From JAEWWD01 sp964440115 (GTDB lineage Bacteria; Bacillota; Clostridia; Christensenellales; CAG-138): 64,000 nucleotides of DNA. Each line of letters begins with the position of its first letter. Within the stretch, counting starts at the first letter, position 1. Positions 8,671-16,419 of the stretch are shown in pieces. Under the pieces are notes generated by a model. That model had not been told where the DNA came from. It was given only the letters and a program-made list of their open reading frames with translations, and made no database searches. The translations under genes and the position numbers were made by a program. Location of the stretch: assembly GCA_964440115.1 (NCBI GenBank), contig CAYTPV010000004.1, positions 124,001 through 188,000 on the forward strand. The letters run 5' to 3'.

Positions 8671-9546
8671 ATGTGGGTATTACTGGCGTTCGGGTCCGCA
8701 CTGTTTGCGGGAATTACTTCCATACTGGCGAAGAGCGGCATAAAAAATGTTGATTCTAATGTCGCCACGGCTATACGGACCATTGTCGTACTCATTTTTG
8801 CATGGCTGATGGCATTCGTTGCGGGATCGGTCGGCTCCATTGGCAGCGTCAGCGGGCATTCCATGCTGTTTCTCGTGCTTTCGGGGCTTGCGACGGGGGC
8901 ATCCTGGCTTTGCTATTTCAGAGCTTTGCAGATAGGCGATATCAACAAGGTTGTCCCCATCGATAAATCCAGCACCATACTGACCATGCTGCTGGCGTTT
9001 TTGCTGCTTGGCGAGCCTGTGACTCTGATAATGGTGGCCTGTATACTGTTTATCGGTGCGGGTACCTATCTCATGGTGATGAAAAAGAAAGTGCAGACGG
9101 AAATCGGACAGCCTGCGACCGGTAATAACCGCGCGCTTCTGTTTGCGGCGGGTTCGGCAGTGTTTGCCAGCCTCACCGCTATACTGGGCAAAGTCGGCAT
9201 TTCCGGCGTGGATTCCAACCTGGGTACCGCCATTCGCACCTGCGTTGTGCTGATCATGGCATGGCTGGTGGTGTTCGTGACAGGAAAGCAGAAGCAGGTG
9301 AAGGGTATCCCGAAAAAAGATCTGTGGTTTATCTGCCTATCCGGCGTTGCAACGGGCGCTTCCTGGCTGTGTTACTATAAAGCACTGCAATTGGGCCCCG
9401 CCTCTGTCGTCGTCCCTATCGACAAACTGAGTATCGTTGCCACGGTGCTGTTTTCTTACTTTGTATTTCATGAGAAGCTCAGCAAGAAAGAAGCGGCCGG
9501 TCTGTTCCTGATTGTGGCCGGAACGCTTGCATTGCTATGGAAATGA
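8671..9546 (+). CDS. EamA/DMT family transporter with two duplicated EamA halves
   Basis: A 291-residue integral membrane protein of the drug/metabolite transporter superfamily, with about ten hydrophobic segments. The two halves are clear internal repeats. LAFGSALFAGITSILAKSGI in the first half corresponds to FAAGSAVFASLTAILGKVGI in the second, and VDSNVATAIRTIVVLIFAW to VDSNLGTAIRTCVVLIMAW. Both halves also contain LSGLATGASWLCYF-like and VVPIDK segments. The start at 8671 fits a GGGGA ribosome binding site; a TTG 17 codons upstream is less likely. EamA proteins export or import small metabolites such as amino acids, nucleosides or drugs. Nothing in the neighbourhood identifies the substrate. 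Confidence 0.85.
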   Translation: MWVLLAFGSALFAGITSILAKSGIKNVDSNVATAIRTIVVLIFAWLMAFVAGSVGSIGSVSGHSMLFLVLSGLATGASWLCYFRALQIGDINKVVPIDKSSTILTMLLAFLLLGEPVTLIMVACILFIGAGTYLMVMKKKVQTEIGQPATGNNRALLFAAGSAVFASLTAILGKVGISGVDSNLGTAIRTCVVLIMAWLVVFVTGKQKQVKGIPKKDLWFICLSGVATGASWLCYYKALQLGPASVVVPIDKLSIVATVLFSYFVFHEKLSKKEAAGLFLIVAGTLALLWK

Positions 9547-9555
9547 GTTTTATAC

Positions 9556-10212
9556 TCAAACGGGCATCGTTTTCAGCGTTTCGCTGATAATCAGACGCGC
9601 TTCTGTCGCTGCCTGTACATCACATACGCTGTAACCCGGCGCGATTTCTTCAAGTACAAGGCCCTGTTTTGTCACGCGTATGAGCGCCATTTCCGTCACG
9701 ATAAGCTTGACTACGCCTACTGCCGTGAGCGGATAGGTGCATTCTTTGAGTATTTTGGGCGCGTCTTTGATGGTATGCTCCATGGCCACGATGACTTTTT
9801 TCGCGCCGACTACGAGATCCATTGCACCGCCCATGCCCGGCGCTTTCTGCCCGGGGACCATCCAGCTTGCAAGATTGCCCTGTTCATCTACCTGCAATGC
9901 GCCCAGTACGGTAATGTCAACATGCCCGCCGCGTATAACGGCAAATGATTCTGCGCTGTTCAAATACGACGCGCCCGGCAGTACGGTAACGTAAATGCCG
10001 CCCGCGTTGAAAATATCCTTGTTTTCTTTGCCGGGTTCGGGCTCGGGCCCAACGCCTAAAATGCCGTTTTCAGCCTGAAATATGACAGAAACGCCCTGCG
10101 GCAGATGGTTTGCGACAAGGGTGGGCAGACCGATGCCCAAATTGACGACATCCCCATCCCGCATTTCCATGGCTACGCGTTTGGCGATAAAGTTCTTTTT
10201 ATCTGTGCTCAT
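9556..10212 (-). CDS. atoA: 3-oxoacid CoA-transferase subunit B
   Basis: A 218-residue family I CoA-transferase beta subunit. It begins MSTDKKNFIAKRVAMEM and contains LGIGLPTLVANHL. The catalytic Glu is in QAENGILGVGP near residue 47-55, and the glycine-rich KAPGMGGAMDLV segment follows. It forms a heteromer with the A subunit encoded one base upstream and moves CoA between acyl donors such as acetoacetate or butyrate and acetyl/succinyl-CoA. The ATG at 10212 is preferred over a GTG three codons earlier, which overlaps the end of the A subunit. Its stop lies 9 nt from the convergent EamA gene stop. Exact acyl specificity cannot be set by reading. Confidence 0.88.
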   Translation of the reverse strand: MSTDKKNFIAKRVAMEMRDGDVVNLGIGLPTLVANHLPQGVSVIFQAENGILGVGPEPEPGKENKDIFNAGGIYVTVLPGASYLNSAESFAVIRGGHVDITVLGALQVDEQGNLASWMVPGQKAPGMGGAMDLVVGAKKVIVAMEHTIKDAPKILKECTYPLTAVGVVKLIVTEMALIRVTKQGLVLEEIAPGYSVCDVQAATEARLIISETLKTMPV

Positions 10213-10213
10213 G

Positions 10214-10867
10214 TTATTCACCCGCTTTCACAACGGCATCCACAAATATGCCGGAGACCGTGACAAGCTCAGGGTCCAGCTCGCCCACTTCCACAATCTG
10301 CTCCGCTTCCACGACGCAGTAATCTGCAGCGGCAGGCATGATCGCGTTGAAATTCTTGGTGGAGCCGCGCATGAAGCAGTTGCCCGAGGTATCCGCGATT
10401 GTGGCGTGTATCAGCGCTACGTCGCCTTTGAGCGCCTTTTCCATCAGATACTCCCGGCCATCGAGCTCGATTTTCTGTTTGCCCTGTTCCACAATTGTGC
10501 CTACGCCAGTGGGCGTGAAGAATGCGGGTATTCCCGCGCCTGCTGCGCGGACACGCTCCGCGAGCGTTCCTTGCGGGCAAAGCTCCACGCTGTCCGGGTT
10601 ATAGAGACGCATGCTGATCGTTTCCGGGTTCAGGCCGATATAGGATGCGGTGACACGTTTGACGCGTCCCTGCTTCATAAGCTGTATGGTCTTGGTATTG
10701 GCGTTGCCCGTATCGTTGGAGATGATATGCAGATTGGTGGCTTTCGTTTCAAGAAGCGCGCCAATAAGCGTTTCGGGGCTGCCGCCCTGCAAAAAGCCGC
10801 CTATAAGAAGCCTGCAGCCATTTTGGATATGCATGACGGCCTCCTGTGCGGTTGTCCGTTTGTCCAT
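10214..10867 (-). CDS. atoD: 3-oxoacid CoA-transferase subunit A
   Basis: A 217-residue family I CoA-transferase alpha subunit. It opens MDKRTTAQEAVMHIQNG and carries LLIGGFLQGGSPETLI, the typical N-terminal glycine loop. It continues with NDTGNANTKTI and FFTPTGVGTIVEQGK, both usual for AtoD/ScoA. The stop is immediately followed by the B subunit start, so the two chains are translationally linked. The start at 10867 has AAGGA 9 nt upstream; a much earlier in-frame start would run into the control region. The pair would work in short-chain fatty acid or ketone-body metabolism, which is common in butyrate-producing anaerobes. Confidence 0.88.
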   Translation of the reverse strand: MDKRTTAQEAVMHIQNGCRLLIGGFLQGGSPETLIGALLETKATNLHIISNDTGNANTKTIQLMKQGRVKRVTASYIGLNPETISMRLYNPDSVELCPQGTLAERVRAAGAGIPAFFTPTGVGTIVEQGKQKIELDGREYLMEKALKGDVALIHATIADTSGNCFMRGSTKNFNAIMPAAADYCVVEAEQIVEVGELDPELVTVSGIFVDAVVKAGE

Positions 10868-11178
10868 TGCGTTGATCCTTTCGTGCAGTTTCCATTCCGG
10901 TGAACGCGATATGCAACATGATACCATAAAGATATCGTATTCCGAAAGTCATTCCATAAAAGAAAATGATCGTTCGTGTTTACAAGTATCGGGAATCTGC
11001 AGAAAAACAGTAACATTTTATGATGAAACTGCATATGTATACAAGCAATCCGGCGCTGCGGGCCGCAGCCGCACGAGCCGCCCGCCGTATATGGCCGGGT
11101 TTTGGCCGCAGCCTCGAGGGTGCGCAATCTCGCAGGCGCGGCCGCGGCAGGAATATATGTATGTTTAAAAAATAACGG
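10868..11178. other. Intergenic, GC-rich stem-forming stretch
   Basis: No gene is supported here. The segment holds the minus-strand control region of the CoA-transferase genes, then a GC-rich patch with a perfect palindrome at 11055-11069 (GCTGCGG-G-CCGCAGC) and a second related block with GGCCGCAGCC. I could not assign a function. It lies upstream of the ilv promoter and is probably not part of the ilv transcript. Confidence 0.5.
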
Positions 11179-11207
11179 TTGACAGGATGGTACCGGCATG
11201 CTATCTT
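11179..11207 (+). promoter_or_regulatory. Promoter of the ilv-leu operon
   Basis: TTGACA at 11179-11184 and TATCTT at 11202-11207 are separated by exactly 17 nt. Transcription would start near 11214, just ahead of the leader peptide. Confidence 0.75.
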
Positions 11208-11236
11208 GATTAAAATTCGTGTTGGGGATTATTGAA

Positions 11237-11356
11237 ATGACGTTACCGATGTCGAACAGCTTCATCCTGATTAGCATTATTAGCCTCGGACTGGTACTGG
11301 TACTGGTGCGGGGTGTTAGTCGTGTTATCAGGTGTATAACTGCAAGCAACGGGTAA
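11237..11356 (+). CDS. Branched-chain amino acid leader peptide (attenuator peptide)
   Basis: A 39-codon frame with GGGGA about 8 nt upstream of its ATG. By my count 17 of its 39 residues are Ile, Leu or Val, including the runs FILISIISLGL and LVLVLV. It ends in TAA 17 nt before a perfect terminator stem and about 100 nt before ilvB. This is the layout of ribosome-mediated attenuation: when charged branched-chain tRNAs are scarce, the ribosome stalls on these codons and alters folding of the following RNA so that the terminator does not form. The peptide itself has no enzymatic role. I could not draw the antiterminator with certainty by eye. Such leaders are well known in enteric bacteria, while Firmicutes usually control ilv-leu with T-box RNAs. 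Confidence 0.8.
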   Translation: MTLPMSNSFILISIISLGLVLVLVRGVSRVIRCITASNG

Positions 11357-11373
11357 GGTTTTCACGAAACCAC

Positions 11374-11410
11374 AGGCCCTGCAGTGGACACACTGCAGGG
11401 CCTTTCTTTA
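11374..11410 (+). terminator. Attenuator terminator upstream of ilvB
   Basis: AGGCCCTGCAGTG (11374-11386), loop GACA, CACTGCAGGGCCT (11391-11403), then TTCTTTAT. The stem is a perfect 13 bp and lies between the leader peptide and ilvB. A terminator here would silence the operon unless it is overridden, as expected of an attenuator. Confidence 0.88.
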
Positions 11411-11455
11411 TATCAAGAATTTTCATTTGATGCATTGTGAAAGGGAGGATGGCGC

Positions 11456-13120
11456 ATGAAGCTCACTGGCGCGGAAATCATCATCAAGGTGTTGTTGGAG
11501 CAGGGCGTGGATACTGTATTCGGCTACCCCGGAGGCAACGTACTCAATATATACGACGAGCTCTATAAATACCGGGATCAAATTACGCACTATACCACCT
11601 GCCATGAGCAGGGAGCGGCGCATGCGGCGGACGGATACGCTCGCGCCTCAGGCAAGCCGGGTGTTGTCATCGCAACATCGGGCCCGGGCGCGACAAACCT
11701 AGTTACAGGCGTTGCCTGCGCATACTTTGACAGCACACCCATGGTCGCAATAACGGGCAACGTACCCTCCGGCCTTCTCGGACGTGATAGTTTTCAGGAA
11801 GTAGACATCGCCGGCATCACCATGCCGGTGACCAAGCACAACTATATTGCCAAGGATATCGACAGGCTCGCGGATATACTGCGCGAAGCGTTTCAGGTTG
11901 CGATCTCCGGCCGCCCCGGCCCTGTGCTGGTGGATGTTCCCAAGGATGTGCAGCTTGCAACCACCGAATACGAAGTGATGCCCATGCAGGTTCCCCGCCC
12001 GTATCGCTCCGTCGATACGGCGGAAGTTGAGCAGGCCCTTGCAGTCATTCGGCAGTCCAAACGACCCTTTATCTATTGCGGAGGCGGTATTGTGCTTGCG
12101 GAAGCGTCCGAAGAGTTGCAGAAACTTGCCGAGTTGATAGACGCTCCCATCGGCAGCAGCATGATGGGGTTGAGTTCGGTGCCTACCTGCAATCCTCGCT
12201 TCCTCGGCATGACGGGCATGCACGGCCGCTTTGCCTCGACCAAGGCGCAAAGTGAATGCGATCTTTTAATCGCCGTTGGCGCGCGTTTTTCAGACAGGGC
12301 GACGGGCGATAAAGTTCGGTTTTCTCAGGGCCGGATCGTACTGCATATCGATATCGACCCGGCTGAAATCAGCAAGAACATCACGGTCGACAAATGTGTC
12401 GTCGGCAATCTCAAAGAGGTCTTACAGACTCTTTGTGAACGGCTTGAGCCCATGGAACATCCGGAATGGCGCGAGTGGGTGGAAAGCATGAAGAACTGCC
12501 CCCAAAACGATATCTCAATGCCCTATGAAGGCTTGACGCCGCAGCACGCCATAGAAACCGTCAGCGATATCATGACGGAAGACGATCTCATGGCGACGGA
12601 TGTCGGCCAACACCAGATGTGGGTTATGCAGTATGGTCGTTTTTGCAAGCCCCGCACGCTCCTTACCAGCGGCGGCTTGGGCGCAATGGGCTTTGGCATG
12701 GGGGCTTCCATCGGCGGCAGTCTTTCAAGAAACCGGCAGCGTGTGGTGCTCTTTACCAGCGACGGCAGCTTCCATATGAACCTGAACGAACTTGCGACAG
12801 CAGTTTCCCATGATATTCCGCTCATCGTCGTCCTGCTCAACAACGGCGTGCTCGGTATGGTGCGGCAATGGCAGACACTGTTTTACGAAGAACGGTATTC
12901 CTGTACCTCGCTTCACAGAAGAACGGATTTCGTAAAGCTTGCCGAAAGCTTCGGTGCGGTGGGCATGCGTGCGACGACGAAACAGGAATTTGATACTTGC
13001 ATACAGGAAGCGTTTGCGCATCGTACGCCGGTGGTCATCGATTGCCAGATCAACAGCGATATCAAGGTTCTTCCTATGATACCGCCCAACAAGAGCATCA
13101 ACGACATCATACTCAAATAA
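11456..13120 (+). CDS. ilvB: Acetolactate synthase large (catalytic) subunit
   Basis: A 554-residue thiamine-diphosphate enzyme that joins two pyruvates to acetolactate, or pyruvate to 2-oxobutyrate, at the first common step of valine, leucine and isoleucine synthesis. The catalytic Glu is in CHEQGAAHAADGYA (Glu51), the FAD/central domain has GMTGMHG near 250, and the ThDP-binding segment TSDGSFHMNLNELATA is followed by LLNNGVLGMVRQWQ. The length matches anabolic IlvB. The start at 11456 has GGGAGG 6 nt upstream. It is the first gene after the attenuator, and the regulatory subunit follows 18 nt later. A catabolic enzyme (AlsS) is unlikely given the operon and the paired IlvN. Confidence 0.95.
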   Translation: MKLTGAEIIIKVLLEQGVDTVFGYPGGNVLNIYDELYKYRDQITHYTTCHEQGAAHAADGYARASGKPGVVIATSGPGATNLVTGVACAYFDSTPMVAITGNVPSGLLGRDSFQEVDIAGITMPVTKHNYIAKDIDRLADILREAFQVAISGRPGPVLVDVPKDVQLATTEYEVMPMQVPRPYRSVDTAEVEQALAVIRQSKRPFIYCGGGIVLAEASEELQKLAELIDAPIGSSMMGLSSVPTCNPRFLGMTGMHGRFASTKAQSECDLLIAVGARFSDRATGDKVRFSQGRIVLHIDIDPAEISKNITVDKCVVGNLKEVLQTLCERLEPMEHPEWREWVESMKNCPQNDISMPYEGLTPQHAIETVSDIMTEDDLMATDVGQHQMWVMQYGRFCKPRTLLTSGGLGAMGFGMGASIGGSLSRNRQRVVLFTSDGSFHMNLNELATAVSHDIPLIVVLLNNGVLGMVRQWQTLFYEERYSCTSLHRRTDFVKLAESFGAVGMRATTKQEFDTCIQEAFAHRTPVVIDCQINSDIKVLPMIPPNKSINDIILK

Positions 13121-13138
13121 TCGCGGGAGGGATTGTAT

Positions 13139-13636
13139 ATGGATCAGTTTCTTGTTTCACTGCTGGTCAACAACCAGTTCGGCGTACTGACAAGGGTAGC
13201 GGCGTTGTTTGCCCGCCGCGGGTTCAATATTGACAGCCTTACGGTCGGCGTCACGGAAACGCCGGAGTTTTCCCGCATGACGATACTGGCCAAGGGCGAC
13301 GATTACATCAAGGAACAGATCGTCAAGCAGCTCATGAAGCTGGAGGATGTTAAGCTGGTGCAGCTCATGAAGCCGGATCAGACGGTGCAGAGGGAGCTTC
13401 TCATCGTAAAGGTCAAAGTGGAAAAGAGCAAGCTCTCCGAAATCACGGAAGCAGCCAATACCTTCAGGGCGAGCGTAATCGATCTTTCGCCGGAATCGCT
13501 ACTCATTGAAATCACCGGCGAGCCGCAGAAGCTCAATGCGTTTCTGGAGTACATCAAGGATTATGGAATCATTGAAATGTCCCGCACCGGACCTACGGCA
13601 ATGGGCCGCAGCAATTATTGTCTCTCAAACGGATAA
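13139..13636 (+). CDS. ilvN: Acetolactate synthase small (regulatory) subunit
   Basis: A 165-residue ACT-domain protein. It starts MDQFLVSLLVNNQFGVLTRVAALFARRGFNI-type, the usual valine-binding ACT segment, and continues with SLTVGVTETPEFSRMTI. A C-terminal half ends IEMSRTGPTAMGR. It confers valine feedback control on IlvB and stimulates its activity. The ATG at 13139 with GGGAGGG upstream is preferred to a TTG two codons earlier. It lies between ilvB and ilvC. Confidence 0.94.
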   Translation: MDQFLVSLLVNNQFGVLTRVAALFARRGFNIDSLTVGVTETPEFSRMTILAKGDDYIKEQIVKQLMKLEDVKLVQLMKPDQTVQRELLIVKVKVEKSKLSEITEAANTFRASVIDLSPESLLIEITGEPQKLNAFLEYIKDYGIIEMSRTGPTAMGRSNYCLSNG

Positions 13637-13733
13637 AGCGTTCAAAGTGGCAGGCTTGCGTAGTATCTAACTGGAATGACGAAAATCTCAAGTTTAAATA
13701 AATACATCTTTGAAAAAACAGGAGGAAAATCAC

Positions 13734-14741
13734 ATGGCAACTCTGTATTACGAAAAGGATTGTAACCTCGGTCTGCTCAAAGGCAAAACAGTGGCGGTTG
13801 TCGGTTATGGCAGCCAGGGCCACGCGCATGCGCTCAACCTGAAGGAAAGCGGCGTTGACGTGGTGGTTGGCCTGTACGAAGGCTCCCCCTCCATGCAGAA
13901 AGCACGCGATGCAGGGCTTAAAGCCATGGTTACGGCAGAAGCTGTGAAGGCAGCGGATGTCGTCATGATACTGGTCAACGATGAAAAACAGCCCGCGCTG
14001 TATGAAAAAGATATCGCTCCCAACCTGAAAAGCGGCGCGGCCTTAGCTTTTGCACACGGCTTCAACATTCATTTCGGACAGATCATGCCGCCTAAGGATG
14101 TAGACGTTATCATGATTGCTCCCAAGGGTCCCGGCCATACCGTTCGCAGCCAGTACCAGGAAGGCAAAGGCGTGCCCTGCCTCGTAGCCGTATACCAGAA
14201 TGCATCCGGCGCCGCGCATGATATCGCGCTAGCTTATGCTATGGGCATCGGCGGCGCGCGCGGCGGCGTACTGGAAACTACGTTCCGTGAGGAGACGGAA
14301 ACCGATCTGTTCGGCGAGCAGGCAGTGCTCTGCGGCGGCGTGACGGAACTTATGAAAGCTGGTTTTGATACGCTGGTCCAAGCCGGATATCAGCCGGAAA
14401 GCGCGTATTTCGAGTGCCTGCATGAGATGAAGCTGATCATCGATCTGGTGGTGCAGGGCGGCCTTTCCTTTATGCGCTATTCCATCAGCGATACGGCCGA
14501 GTACGGTGATTACAAAACGGGCAAGCGCATCATCACCGAGGATACCCGCAAGGAAATGAAGAAGATACTCGATGAAATCCGCGACGGAAGCTTCGCCCGC
14601 GAATGGATACTGGAGAACAAGGCGAACCGCCCGTATTTCAATGCCCGCAGGCAGCAGGAAAGAGACCATCTCATCGAAAAGACCGGCGCGGAACTGCGCA
14701 AAAAGATGAGCTGGCAGAAAGCGGACAACAATGCAAAGTGA
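13734..14741 (+). CDS. ilvC: Ketol-acid reductoisomerase (class I, NADPH)
   Basis: A 335-residue class I enzyme that isomerises and reduces acetolactate to dihydroxyisovalerate, using Mg2+ and NADPH. The Rossmann loop is VGYGSQGHAHALNLKESG. Metal and substrate residues lie in GGARGGVLETTFREETETDLFGEQAVLCGG and in YFECLHEMKLIIDL. The ATG at 13734 has AGGAGG 8 nt upstream; an in-frame TTG at 13710 is less likely. The last 11 nt overlap ilvD, which implies coupled translation. Confidence 0.95.
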   Translation: MATLYYEKDCNLGLLKGKTVAVVGYGSQGHAHALNLKESGVDVVVGLYEGSPSMQKARDAGLKAMVTAEAVKAADVVMILVNDEKQPALYEKDIAPNLKSGAALAFAHGFNIHFGQIMPPKDVDVIMIAPKGPGHTVRSQYQEGKGVPCLVAVYQNASGAAHDIALAYAMGIGGARGGVLETTFREETETDLFGEQAVLCGGVTELMKAGFDTLVQAGYQPESAYFECLHEMKLIIDLVVQGGLSFMRYSISDTAEYGDYKTGKRIITEDTRKEMKKILDEIRDGSFAREWILENKANRPYFNARRQQERDHLIEKTGAELRKKMSWQKADNNAK

Positions 14742-16392
14742 TCAGATCAAAACCGGAACGGCGCGTGCGCCGCACCGGTCTCTGCTCAAAGCCACCGGCA
14801 TGACGGATGCGCAGATGAAAAAGCCGATCATCGGCGTGGTCAACTCGTTTAATGAGATTGTGCCCGGCCATATCCATCTGCAGCAGATAGCGCGTGCGGT
14901 AAAGGACGGCGTACTCGCCGCGGGCGGCACGCCGGTGGAGTTCAACACCATCGCCATCTGTGACGGAATTGCGATGGGGCACGAGGGCATGAAGTATTCG
15001 CTGGCCTCCCGGGAACTCATCGCGGATACGGTGGAATGCATGGCCCGCGCGCACTGCTTTGACGCGCTGGTGTTCATTCCCAACTGCGACAAAGTGGTGC
15101 CCGGCATGCTGATGGCGGCGGCGCGGCTCAACCTGCCCAGCGTGTTCGTATCCGGCGGCCCCATGCTTTCGCTTACGGATCATGGCGGCAAGCCCATCGA
15201 CCTCAACAGTGTATTCGAGGCGGTGGGCGCGCTCAACGCCGGCCGCATCGACGAAGAGCAGCTTGCGTATTACGAGGATAACGCCTGCCCCGGCTGCGGT
15301 TCGTGTTCCGGCATGTTCACGGCCAACTCCATGAATTGCCTGTGCGAGGCAATCGGCATCGCCCTTCCGGGCAACGGCACCATCCCCGCCGTATATGCGC
15401 AGCGCATACGGCTGGCGAAGACTGCCGGGGCGATAATCATGGAACTGCTGGATCGGAACATCCGTGCGCTCGATATTATGACCCCTGCCGCGTTCGAAAA
15501 TGCCATGAGTGTGGATATGGCTCTGGGGTGCTCAACCAACACGGTGCTGCATCTGATGGCCGTCGCGCACGAAGCGGGCGTAGAGCTTCCGCTTTCCCGC
15601 ATCAACGAACTCTCCGCAAAGGTTCCCAATCTGTGCAGGCTTGCCCCTGCGGGTGCGCACCACATGCAGGATCTGTACAAAGCGGGCGGCGTGTATGGTG
15701 TGATGAGCGAACTCATGAGAGGTGGGTATCTAAACGGTTCCGTCATGACAGCGTCAGGTCAAACGCTCGAAGATGCTCTTAATGGGGCACAGGTGTATGA
15801 CCGCTCCGTCATCCGCAGCATAGAGGAACCGTATTCCGCAACCGGCGGACTTGCGATACTGTTCGGCTCACTCGCGCCCGGCGGTGCGGTTGTCAAGAAA
15901 AGCGCGGTTGCGCCCTCCATGCTGGTGCATCAGGGAAAAGCCAGAGTGTTCGATTCTGAGGAACTGGCGATCGCCGCGATACTGGCGGGCAAAATACAGG
16001 CCGGCGACGTGGTGGTAATCCGTTACGAAGGGCCGGCTGGCGGGCCGGGCATGCGCGAGATGCTTTCTCCCACGTCCGCGATTGCGGGCATGGGACTCGA
16101 CGACAAGGTTGCGCTAGTAACGGACGGACGCTTCTCGGGCGCGACGCGCGGCGCGGCCATCGGGCATATATCGCCCGAGGCGGCGTCAGGCGGCAATATC
16201 GCGTATGTACTCGAAGGGGATATGATTTCCATCGATATTCCCAACTACAGGCTGGACCTCGCCATATCCGACGAAGAACTCAAGCGGCGCAGATCAACCA
16301 TGCAGGCAAAACAGCCTGCGGCGAAAAAAGGATATCTCGCGCGGTATGCGCGCGCTGTATCATCCGCAGAAAGCGGAGCGGTCATAGACTAA
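14731..16392 (+). CDS. ilvD: Dihydroxy-acid dehydratase
   Basis: A 553-residue IlvD/Edd-family iron-sulfur dehydratase that makes the 2-oxo acids of valine and isoleucine. The cysteine-bearing motifs FIPNCDKVVPGM (about 114-125) and DNACPGCGSCSGMFTANS (about 182-199) are present. At the N-terminal site the sequence reads NSFNEIVPGHIHL, as in E. coli IlvD (VPGHVHL), not the extra-cysteine form of plant-type enzymes. This suggests an oxygen-sensitive [4Fe-4S] type, fitting an anaerobe. It starts inside the end of ilvC. Confidence 0.94.
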   Translation: MQSDQIKTGTARAPHRSLLKATGMTDAQMKKPIIGVVNSFNEIVPGHIHLQQIARAVKDGVLAAGGTPVEFNTIAICDGIAMGHEGMKYSLASRELIADTVECMARAHCFDALVFIPNCDKVVPGMLMAAARLNLPSVFVSGGPMLSLTDHGGKPIDLNSVFEAVGALNAGRIDEEQLAYYEDNACPGCGSCSGMFTANSMNCLCEAIGIALPGNGTIPAVYAQRIRLAKTAGAIIMELLDRNIRALDIMTPAAFENAMSVDMALGCSTNTVLHLMAVAHEAGVELPLSRINELSAKVPNLCRLAPAGAHHMQDLYKAGGVYGVMSELMRGGYLNGSVMTASGQTLEDALNGAQVYDRSVIRSIEEPYSATGGLAILFGSLAPGGAVVKKSAVAPSMLVHQGKARVFDSEELAIAAILAGKIQAGDVVVIRYEGPAGGPGMREMLSPTSAIAGMGLDDKVALVTDGRFSGATRGAAIGHISPEAASGGNIAYVLEGDMISIDIPNYRLDLAISDEELKRRRSTMQAKQPAAKKGYLARYARAVSSAESGAVID

Positions 16393-16419
16393 CAAAATTG
16401 ATGAAAGGAGGATGCTATT

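Noticed and set aside
11185..11200. Sequence GGATGGTACCGGC resembling the conserved T-box core
   Set aside because: It lies inside the promoter spacer and is not followed by an antiterminator/terminator pair at the proper distance. The leader peptide with terminator explains the region better.
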